Below the pieces are notes generated by a model. That model made no database searches. It saw only the letters and a program-made list of their open reading frames with translations, and had not been told where the DNA came from. A stretch of 64,000 bases of DNA from Cynocephalus volans (Eukaryota; Chordata; Mammalia; Dermoptera; Cynocephalidae): contig NC_084474.1 of the NCBI RefSeq assembly GCF_027409185.1, positions 30,380,382 to 30,444,381 on the forward strand. Reading direction: 5' to 3'. Each line of letters opens with the position of its first letter. Within the stretch, counting starts at the first letter, position 1. Shown piece by piece: positions 45,091-55,000 of this stretch. Both the position numbers and the translations under genes were made by a program.

Positions 45091-45480
45091 CTTCCGTCGG
45101 GTCACAGCCCTTTTCTGCGACGCGCGGGAGATTAGTATCTGGTGAGGCAGGGACGCAGAGTGTGTAGTCTACTTCCGTCTGGAGGAAGTGCGTATGTCCC
45201 TTTCCCTTCCCCACAGTAACACAGGCCCCAGCCTAAGAGCGGGCGCTGGCAAATCTCAACCAATCCGAATGTAGTTCTTCCGGATTCCCAGCATGCAGCC
45301 CCTACCCTGATTCACTTTCTGCAGGGATAGCATCCTCAGAGAGGCGCTCAGGAGTCCGAGGCAGCACTGCATCCTGGGATTTGTAGTTTCTCCGGCGGCT
45401 ACAGTCGGTATTTGGTTCCAGGCAGCGCTGCATCCTGGGACTTGTAGGTTCTTGCGCTGCGTGGTAAGATTTTGGTTGGT
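45085..45480 (-). promoter_or_regulatory. ELOC: ELOC CpG-island promoter with ETS and ZNF143-type sites
   Basis: Minus-strand ETS cores (CGGAAG, read as CTTCCG) lie at 45091-45096 and 45172-45177; a third is part of TTCTTCCGGATTCCCAGCATGC at 45275-45296. A CCAAT lies at 45260-45264. Two ZNF143/SBS-like motifs (complement of ACTACAAnTCCCAGGATGC) lie at 45369-45388 and 45430-45448. No TATA box. This is the layout of an active housekeeping promoter and it may fire in both directions. Confidence 0.7.
45360..45480. repeat. 61-bp tandem duplication carrying ZNF143-type motifs
   Basis: Unit 1 is 45360-45420 and unit 2 is 45421-45480. Both start GGCAGC(A/G)CTGCATCCTGGGA and end with TTTGGTT(C/G). 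They differ mostly in their second halves. Confidence 0.85.
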
Positions 45481-46890
45481 TTCAGAGACTGTCGCTGTGT
45501 CTCATTTAGGGGTACTCGTGGAGGTGGGAGACTGCAGAGCAAAGACTGAAACGTGGGAGTGCAGTTTCTGTGCTAACAAGAACGTGCTTTTTATGAAGCG
45601 GTATGTGTACTTTGTGAAAAATTGCAGTGCAGGTTGAGGAGCATCTCAGCGGCTCGCGCAATCGGCTGGCCTCATTTCCTCTCTTCCCGGTATCGTTCAA
45701 TATTTACAGGAAACTAACCGTGTCCACCCCCACCCTGGGGGACTTTCCCCCGCCCCGGGTTTGCTCAGGTCTCCTCGATTCTGAGCTCACTCACAGAAAG
45801 CCCAGGCGCCCGCCACCGTTACTCAATTCTGGGACCATCTTTCTCACTCCACGCCCCCCTTCACTGCCCCTCCTCCTCCCTCTATCAGCCTATCCTTTTT
45901 ACTAGCTTGTCGTTAGATATTCAGGCACCTTTCCAGGAATGCTGAAACAGCTAAATGAAGTTCACCCTCTGCTTTTCTCCGGCAGTGTGGCATGAAGGGA
46001 ATGTAGGGCCAAGACATTTATGATTGCAAGTTGCTCAACTAAGCACTATGGTGGGACAATGTCCACAAAAGCAAAATACATAATTTGTTGAAATAATGAT
46101 TTTTGCCTGAAAGACTTTTTCAGTTGATTTGGCAGGTAAAAGGTACTGCTTTTTTAGAATTAATTGCAAGAACAGAACAGACTGTCCTGGATTAACTTTT
46201 CAAAGCCTTTGCAGAAATCATAAAACAAAGTTTTTTTGGCTGTAGTGGTAGTTCAAAATAGAGTTTAGGGAGGAGAGGCATTAGGGTCCAAAAGGGGAAG
46301 CTGTGGGCCCATTTTCAATTTAATTGTTTCCTTTCCTCCTTTAGTTCAGGAGGGAAACAAACATTTCACACAATAGTGTTGGTCATGCCTTCTAAAAGTA
46401 ATATTCATTTTTATTTTTTCCATCAGCTTCCATCTTCAAATGGAACCTCTCATGATATGAATGGAAATCAAGGGTTCTTTTTTAAAAACAGCCTTAGAAT
46501 CACTCTAAAATCTCATTCAAGTAGTTTATATTCAACAAATGTCTCCAAATTACCAGAATTGGAAAATCTAACTATATTCCATGTAATTTTGCACAGTTTT
46601 CAGAATATGACTCATTTTAGCTATTTAGAAACCTTAAGAAGTAGACCAAACAAATGTTATTATTTTCATCTCTTCACAGTATGTGTAGGAAGAAACTAAG
46701 CTTGACAGAAAATAAGAAAATTCAGGTTCTCTGAATACATTAAAGAAAAACATCCTTTATATGAAAAGAAAAATTTAAATACTGTATATATCAGTAAAAT
46801 AATGGATAAAAGATGTTTGTGGTATGACTTACACTAAACTGAATTTTAAAAATGTAAGTAGAAGATAACTTTAAGAAAATAAAGTTATTC
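45481..46890. other. Intergenic DNA between ELOC and TMEM70
   Basis: The CpG-rich shoulder fades by about 45,800. A plus-strand open frame of 107 codons at 46376-46699 matches nothing I know. A divergent non-coding transcript from the ELOC promoter would run here, but the sequence does not prove one. Confidence 0.4.
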
Positions 46891-46996
46891 AGGGCTGGCT
46901 GGTTAGCTCAGTTGGTTAGAACTTGGTGCTGATAACACCACCCAAGGTCTACGGTTCAATCCCTGTACCGGCCAGCTACCAAAAAAAAAAAAAAAA
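46891..46996 (+). mobile_element. tRNA-Ile-derived SINE (monomer)
   Basis: GGGCTGGCTGGTTAGCTCAG at the head, ACCGGCCAGCTACC before the A tail, and AAAGTTAT flanks as a short target-site duplication. Confidence 0.92.
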
Positions 46997-47105
46997 GTTA
47001 TACATAAACAAGTATCATTTTGTCCTAGTGGAGATCCCCCCACCCCCAATATAGAGAGTATTCGGAGGTGATCATATTATTTTAGACTATACATTTGTTC
47101 CTCTC

Positions 47106-47664
47106 TGTGATGATCAATTTTAGGTGTCAGTTTGACTAGGTTAAGGAATACCTAGAAACCTGGTATTTTTGGGTGTGTCTGTAAAAGTGTTTCCTGAGGA
47201 GATTAGCATGTGAGCCTGAGTGGATTAGATGGGGAAGATCTACCCTCAGTATGGGCAGGAACCATCCAATCTACTGGGGAGCTGAAGAGAACCAAAACAG
47301 AGGGAAAGGCGAGTATCTTTCACTATCCTCTGGAGCTGGAATATACTCTTTCTCTCCTGTCTGTGGACATCAGAACTCCATGCTCTTCAGCCTTTGGGTT
47401 CCAGGATTTACCAGGTAGCACTCCTGGGCTTTCAGGACTTTGGCCTTGTGCTAAGTACTACATCATCAGTTTCCCTGGTCTGAGGTCTTGGGATTGGACT
47501 GAGCCATGCTACCGGCATCCCAGGGTCTCCAGTTTGCAGACAGCCTATCTTGGGACTTCTCAGCCTTAATAAATCACATGAGCCAATTCCCCTAATAAAT
47601 CCCCTCTGTATGTCTATATACATATCCTATTGCTTCTGTCTCTGGAGAAACCTGACTAATACAC
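47106..47664 (+). mobile_element. ERVL-type solo LTR (MLT2-like)
   Basis: It begins TGTGATGATCAATTTTAGGT, then GTCAGTTTGACTAGG. It carries GGGACTTCTCAGCCTTAATA and AATTCCCCTAATAAATCCCC, and ends CCTGACTAATACA. I know this pattern as a mammalian ERVL LTR; the subfamily is from memory. Confidence 0.72.
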
Positions 47665-48032
47665 TCTCCTATACAAATAACATGCCAAGTTAAAAAAAGT
47701 CATAGTTCTAAAATGGCGGTAAAAAAAAGTGTCTCTCTACTAGTGAGATGCTTGTTCTTCAAGACTCAGCTGAATGTGAAGTGGGTCTGAAGACATTCTG
47801 AAGCTAAATTAATCATGCTTTTCTTTGGACTTCTGTAGCATTTTGTATATTAGTATATCTCAATGATATTACAACATCATATTCTAGCTTATTTTTAGGT
47901 GTTTCCTCCTCTATGTCAGAACCATGAGTTCCTGATTTTATCCAGTACCCTTGTATCCTCTGCACATAACTTAGTCCTGGCAATAGGTGCCCAATACTTC
48001 TTTACCAAGGAGTGAACTAATTAATGTATATA

Positions 48033-48200
48033 TGGGCTGGCCTGTGGCTCACTCGGGAGAGTGCGGTGCTGATAATACCAAAGCCAAGGGTTCGGATCCC
48101 TATATAGGGATGGCCGGTTAGCTCGCTTGGGAGAGCGTGGTGCTGACAGCACCAAGTCAAGGGTTAAGATCTCCTTACCGGTCATCATTTTTTTAAAAAA
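48033..48200 (+). mobile_element. Dimeric tRNA-Ile-derived SINE (CYN-like)
   Basis: Starts GGGCTGGCCTGTGGCTCACT; the second unit follows CCCTATATAGGGATGGCCGG; ends CGGTCATC with a T/A tail. AATGTATA-type flanks repeat on both sides. Confidence 0.92.
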
Positions 48201-48342
48201 AGAAATGTATACATGGATGTGAATGATTTCGGAAGATAAATTTGGTAACAAGTATCACTATCATATGACACAAGATCCATTTTTCTACTAACCCAATGGT
48301 TGAATTAAATTACCATTAATTTTTGTTCAAATCATGTAAAGT

Positions 48343-48437
48343 GTTTTTTTTCCCCCGCCCGGCTGGTACCGGAATCTGAGCCCGTCACCTTGGGGTTACC
48401 AGCACCAAGCTGTCCCAAGTGAGCTAACCAGCCAGAC
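48343..48437 (-). mobile_element. tRNA-Ile-derived SINE (monomer)
   Basis: T tail, CCCGGCTGGTACCGG, then AAGTGAGCTAACCAGCCAG. The flanks (A)TCATGTAAAGT and GTCGTGTAAAGT form a diverged target-site duplication. Confidence 0.88.
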
Positions 48438-48739
48438 TCAGGTCGTGTAAAGTATAATTCCTTCTGTGCCAATAGGCTAGAATCATTTTCTCAAAGGAAA
48501 TTTTTTAGGGCCCACAGAATGAAGGATTTAACCTTGGCTTCCAGGCTTTATGCTTCTCGCACGGCTCTCCCCCTCTGTTCTTCCACACTGTGATAAAGTG
48601 AGCCAAACTTCAGGAAGAGGGAGGCGCGCACAGGCTGGGCGTTTGCAGATCTCCCCAGCAAGGAAGAGCGCTTCGGACTCGGAGCTCAGCCCTCGGAGAA
48701 CGCCGGTAGAGGGGAAGGTTGCAGTCCGACCCCTTATTC

Positions 48740-48888
48740 TGCGCACGCGCATGCGGCCAATCGCGCCCGGCGAGCCTCTAGGGGGCGGGGCGTGCGCTGC
48801 CGGTCTGGCCGCTGCCGTGTGAGGAGCCGAGTGTGGCCGCCCGGGGCTCAGGCCACTTGTCCGTTCTCCGGCACCTCTCACGCGCGGG
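48740..48888 (+). promoter_or_regulatory. TMEM70: TMEM70 promoter: NRF1 sites, CCAAT and GC box
   Basis: Two overlapping NRF1-type palindromes (TGCGCACGCGC at 48740-48750 and ACGCGCATGCGG at 48745-48756) abut a CCAAT at 48757-48761. A GC box, GGGGGCGGGGC, lies at 48781-48791. The start codon is about 100 bases downstream. CpG-rich and TATA-less, as expected for a nuclear gene of oxidative phosphorylation. Confidence 0.8.
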
Positions 48889-49098
48889 ATGCTGTTTCTG
48901 GCGTTGGGCGGCCGGTGGGCGGCCGGACTGCGGCTCGGTGGGAAGAGGACGGCGTTGTGGGCCACAGCCGCACTCCGAGGCCCCAGGGCGGCAGTCTCGC
49001 GGTCGGCCTCCTGCAACGGGCCCTTGTGGCGGGTCGGCGGCGGGAGCGCGGGGCTGCGGGGAGCCGCGCCCCTTCTCCTGTGTGCCGGGAGAGCACAG
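48889..49098 (+). CDS. TMEM70: TMEM70 exon 1 (coding part)
   Basis: Seventy codons from the ATG at 48889 to GCACAG before the donor GTCTGT. It encodes the mitochondrial presequence region and ends AGRAQ, matching the human exon end (GRAQ) as I recall it. Confidence 0.95.
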
Positions 49099-52000
49099 GT
49101 CTGTCGTCGGGGTCGGGTGGGGGGCGTAGCGTTGGGCTTGGGGGTCCCGCGACCTCCCTGTCCCGCCTGTCAGGGGCTGGAGCGCGGAAGGAAGTTGCAG
49201 GCCGTGTCCTCGGGGACCGGCGCTTGGTTCCGGGGTACATAGCCCAGCCCCCGCGAGTTTAGGAGTACCTTTGGTTACTTTTCTGAGCGGTTCCAAGCAC
49301 TTTACCAGTGGATTCGAATCCAGCGGGTTTGTGATGACTCGGTTTAATTCCTTTCTGCCGTTGATCAGCTGCTCAGGAAGGGTTAAATTTGCAAAGAAAT
49401 TGGATGCAGCACCTGGAGATAGAACCAAAACAACCTGGAGAACCGACTTTGAGTTTGTTCTGTTTTTTATTAGGTGGCTCTGTTTTTAGGCATTCCTTTG
49501 GTCCCTGGAAAAAGGGGGGATGTGGACATTAATCTTTTCATTTTCTTTTTTTCATTTCTTTCTTTCTTTCTTTCTTTTTGCTGCTGGCCGGCGGTACAGG
49601 GATGGAACCCTGGACCTTGGTGTTATCAGCACCACTAATCTTTTCATTTTTATCTGAACAAATTGGCTCCTAATTCTACCCTGTGAGGTGTCAGGATTGG
49701 CAAGCTTGGTTGCAACTTGGAAGAAATGCCTAAAATGGAAATTGGAATCTTAATTAAATTTCTTTTTTTTTTTCCTTTTTTTTGGCGGCTGGCTGGTAAG
49801 GGGATCCAAACCCTTCACCTTGGTGTTATCAGCACCATGCTCCAACCAAGTGATCTAACGGACCAACCCCTGGAATCTAATTAAATTTCAGCAAAATTAG
49901 GCATGCTGTATACATTTTGAAGTGTGTGCACCGTAGAGTTTATTTTCAGACGTTCAGGGAACGCTTCTATTTCCGCGAAATTTGATGTAGGATTTTAAGT
50001 AAAAATTTTACCTTGTTAAGAGGAACAGGGGATGGAAGGTATTTACAAGGCTTTTAGGGAAAGAGTTGCTCCCTTTTTAAGATACTAGCTATAGTTTAAA
50101 TATTTTAGAAGCATTGAAAAGGTCTGGACTTTAAATATAATCTGAATTTGCAGAGTGTTTTACTGATGTTATTGTATTAAATTACATTAAATTGAATTTA
50201 TTTTTGAAAAGCTAATGCTTTTAAATCGAAGGAGGACAGTGTTCTCATTAACAGTGGAGTGGAAGAAACTGTTAAAAGATTTTTACTTGTTTAAGGTCAC
50301 ACTAGATCTAAAAACCTGAGAGCCTGGATGCAAACCTAGCAAACTCCAACTCAGCACATTTCTTTTTTGTTTTTGTTTTTCTTTTTTTAATAAGATGACC
50401 GGTAAGGGGATCTTAACCCTTGACTTGGTGTTGTCAGCACCACGCTCACGCATTGAGCTAACCAGCCATCCCTATGTAGGGATCCAAACCCGCGGCCTTG
50501 GTGTTATCAGCACCACACTCTCCTGAGTGAGCCACGGGCTGGCCCTAAACTCAGCACATTTCTACTTGTGACTGGAATTAAGGAAAGCCATTCTGTTAGC
50601 TAGTTGGATTACTTTAGCTCTGTAAATTATTTGGAAGAATTCCTTATGTCACCTCATATAACAAGTTCTCTTTTATTCTTCATTATATTTTAAAAAATAA
50701 ACAAAAAAATGTAAAAGTTGGTCTAAAATACAGTTTACTAAGTATTCATATTATAATGGTCTGTTTCAATAGATACCTGTTTGTTGGGAAGGATGTGTTC
50801 GATGCTTACATACACAGCTTGAGGAATTAGAAGATGGAAGGCTGATTTATACTGGGAATATGGCCCGAATGGTATTTGGTAGGTAATCAAAAATAAGAGC
50901 ATTTCCTTTTTTTTCTTTTAATTGAAAAAATATTTTTAGCATGTGTTATCTATTGTTTTAGCATCTGTTAATTACAAGACATAGGAAAATTAGGCTTTAT
51001 ATATATATATTTTTTTTAAATTTTATTTTGAGACCTATTGATAAGATATAGAAGTTGAGACCTTTGTATTTGTGGGAGATTTTAAAAAGATGTTCCAAGG
51101 CTGTATTATTTCTTTGTGATTTTACAGCTAGACGCTCAAGCTTCCATTCTTTGGTCACCTCTTCAGGATGTTCAACAACGAAATGAAAATAAAAGTATAT
51201 ATTTGTGTATGTTTGAATATGTAGAGAAAAAAATATGGAAGAATACCTCTTTTTTTTTTTTTTTTTTTTTTTTGTGGCTTGCCAGGATGGGGATCTGAAC
51301 CCTTGACCTTGGTGTTATCAACATCACGCTCTGGCGAAGTGAACTAATCGGCCAGCCTGAAGAATACTTCTTAAGAGTGGTTATTTTGCTGGCCAGTTAA
51401 CTCACTTGGTTAAGGCATAGTGTTGATAACACCAAGGTCAAGGGTTTGGATCCCCTTACCAACCAGCCACCAAAAAAAGAAAGAGAAAAAGAGCGGTTAT
51501 TTGGGGGAGTAGAATAGGGGATCTTTCACTTTTTACTTTATTTTTTTTAATTTATAAAGAAAGTAAATTTATTTCTTGGAGTTCTGGAGGCTGGGAAGTC
51601 CACAATCAAGGGGGTGCTTCTGGTGAGGGCCTTCTTGCTGGTAGAGACTCTCTGTAGAGTCAGTTTTGGAGGGTGGGAAGTCCAAAGTCCAGGGAACACA
51701 TCTGGTGAGGGCCTTCTTGTTCTTGATGGTTAGTCTCTACAGTGACACAGGGAGTCACATGGTGAAATGACTGATTATACTCACCATTGAATGGAGTTCT
51801 GAAGTTATTGGAATAGTCAATTTTGGGTGGTTAGAAATTTCTTTGGAAGGCAGTACCTGAGTAGGCCATTGAGCCTGGAGTCCCATCTCAGGCCCGGTAT
51901 ACCTGGACAGATGCCATTGAGGTATGTTTTAACAGTGACCCCCATTCTGTCTGATCGCATACATCATTTCTTCAAATATGGGGAAAGGTTTTTAGATTTA

Positions 52001-55000
52001 TGTCTTGTTCCCATTTGACCCCCTTCTGGAAAGTTAATTTTCATGAGGGTAGGATGTAATATTTGTGAAGAGCATAGCTATATCCATAGTGTTCAGTAGG
52101 ATTGTAACTCGTAGAGGAATTTAATGTTTGAGTTCTTTCAGTAGAAAGCCTTTTAGAATGTCATTCTATTTATCAGAGATTAGTGTTTTTTTTCTATGTA
52201 GAAACTGAGGGAGAGGCATTAAAATAGAGGTACTGCTGTGGATTGAATGTCCCTCCAAAACTCACTGAAACTTAATCCCCATTGTAACAGTGTTAAGAGG
52301 GTAGGAAATCTGACTGTCATATTTGAAAGGTGAGGCCTTTAAGAGGTGATTGGATTATGAGGACTATGCTTCATGAATGGATTAATCTATTTATGGAGTA
52401 ATGGGTTAATGGTTTAATGGGTTATCATGAGTGTGGACTGGTGGCTTTATAAGGAAAGCAAGTGAGACCTTAGCAAGCACTCTTACCCAACCCTCATTAT
52501 GTGGTACTCTGCATTGCTATGGTATTCTATATGGATTCCTCACCAAGAAAAAGGCCCTCAACAGATGTGCTCCCTGGACCTTGGACTTTGTTGGCCTCCA
52601 AAACTGTAAGAAATAAATTTTGTTTTCTTGTAAATTACCCAGTTTCAGGGATTCTGTTATGAGCAACAGAAATAGACTGATACGGGTACCATTCCTGGAG
52701 GTTCTCTAAACTTCCAGATGGGTCCTTGTCTAAAGACACTTGAAGGGCCTTTTAGTTGACAGTCATTGTTAATTTGGCAACAAATAATTACCGATGTCAT
52801 CATACTATTCACTGTGCATTGTGTCATGGGCTTTGTGTCAGGGATGTTACTCAAAGATAATGTAGACTCTTAGAGTCTGGGAGGAGAGATGTGAATACAT
52901 TACACTAATCATAATAAGTAATTTTTAATAATAGAGAGAATAGATGTGAGCTCAAAAGGCAGATATAATAATTTCAGATGAGGGAGAGAAAGAATTAGAA
53001 CAGAAAGGGCCTCATCAGAGTGGCATTTCAGCTGAGTCTTTTAAGACTAGTCAAATTTGAATATGAAGAGAGGTGAAAGAAGAGTGTCCGTCATTCAGGC
53101 GTAGTATGAGCAAAGGCATGAAGATGGGAAAGCCCAGAATATGTTCAGAAGTTAGCAAGAACTTCATTCCAGGCAAGATAAAGTATATGTGTATATTAGT
53201 TTCCTCAAGCTTTTGCAATAAATTATCGCAAACTTGGTGAAATTTATTTTCTCACAGTTCTAAAGGCTAGAAGTATAAATTCAAAATATTGGCAGGGCCA
53301 TGCTCTCTTGAAGGCTTTAGGGAAGAATTCTTCCTTACCTCTTCCCGCTTCTGGTGGCTTCTGGTGGCTTCTTGGTATTCCTTGGCTGTAGCTGCATAAC
53401 TCCAGTCTCTGCCTAGGTCTTCATATGGCCACCTTCTCTGTGTCTCTGTATGTCCTTTTCTGTCCTTACAAAGTCACTGTCATTGTATTGGGTCCACTTT
53501 AATCCAGTATGATCTCATTTCAATCTTTAATTAAATTTGCAAAGACCCTATTTCTAAATAGGCCACATTCTGAGGTTCTGGGTGGACATGAATTTTTGAG
53601 CGACACTATTTAACCCACTACAAAGTGACAAAAGTAATGGTGAAGAAAGAGGTATTTTGGAGGGGCTTAGACTTTTAAAGAGGAGGCAGTTTGGTCCCTG
53701 TTGTATCCATGTGTACCAATGTCATAGCAACTACTTGTGGGAAAAGGGGAGGAAATATTTTTAAATTACTGACAAGCCTTACTATTAAGCCTTCAGCCAG
53801 CAGCAATGTATGAGAGTGTCTGCTTTGTTACAGCTTCACCAATAGTATGTTGTTAAACTTTTGTTTTTTGTCAATTTGGGAGAAAAACAGTATCTTACTG
53901 TAGTTTTAATTGCATTTTTTTTATGTTTGAGGTTTAGCATTGTTTTATCTTTTAAATGACCATTGCTATCTTTTTTTGGCTGCTGGCCAGTACAAGGATC
54001 CAAACCTGTGACCTTGGTGCTATCAACACCCGCTCCAACCAACAGCTAACCAGCCAGCCCTCCATGTGCATTTTTGCCTTTAAAATAGAGTAGTTGGTTT
54101 TCTTATATTCCAGAAACCTTTCGTATATTGGGGATATTAACCCTTTGTGATGAGTGAAAAATATTTTTTCCAGCTTTTCATTTGTCTTTCCTCTGTTTAT
54201 GGAAGTCAGACTACCAGTCTTTCCCCCTGATTGTGTCTATATTTTGAGTCATAATTAGAAAAGTTTTCTCACTCCCAAATTGTAAAGGACTTCATGGATG
54301 TTTTCTTTTCTTTTTTTTTTTCTGGTGGCTGGCCAGTATGGGGCACCAGGAACCGAACCCTTGACCTTGGTGTTATCAACACCGTGCTCTAACCAGCCGA
54401 GCTAACTGGCCAGCCCTCATGGATATTTTCTTATACTTACACTTCTATGATTTTATTTTTTACATTTAAATCTCTGGACTATTTTTAATTCTCCTGGTAT
54501 ACGGTATGAGGAATGGATTGAATTTTATCTTTTTCTTTTTTTTTTTTAAAGATGACCGGTAAGGGGATCTTAACCCTTGACTTGGTGTTGTTGGCACCAC
54601 GCTCACCCAGTGAGCTAACCGGCCATCCCTTTATGGAATCTGAACCCATGGCCTTGGTGTTAACAGCACCACACTCTCCCGAGTGAGCCACGGGCCGGCC
54701 CGAATTTTATCTTTTTCTACATGGCTATCCAGTTGTTACAACTCCACTTATTAAGAAGTCCATTTTTCAGGGCCGGTCATCTTCTAAAAAAAAAAAGAAG
54801 TCCATTTTGCCCCCTACCAGCCAGCAGAAAAAAAAAGTCCATCTTTTGCCTGCTGATTTTAGATTATATCTTTATCCTATACTAAATTTCCATATGCAAT
54901 GGATTTATTTCTGGATTTTCCATTGATCTATTTGTGTGCCAGTACCACACTATTCTTTTTTTTTTTTTTTTTTTTGGCGGCTGGCTAGTAGGGGGGTTCG

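Noticed and set aside
44424-45214. Overlapping open frames in the ELOC CpG island
   Set aside because: Low-complexity Pro/Arg/Gly translations on both strands, typical of GC-rich promoter DNA.
46376-46699. 107-codon plus-strand frame between ELOC and TMEM70
   Set aside because: The translation shows no known domain, and the AT-rich composition and lack of flanking splice signals do not support a gene.
46891-46965. tRNA-like sequences that could be called tRNA-Ile genes
   Set aside because: They lack intact acceptor and anticodon stems and carry A tails and target-site duplications, so they are SINEs.
48528-49428. 162- and 216-codon minus-strand frames opposite TMEM70 exon 1
   Set aside because: They are shadows of the CpG island and exon 1. 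No family resemblance.
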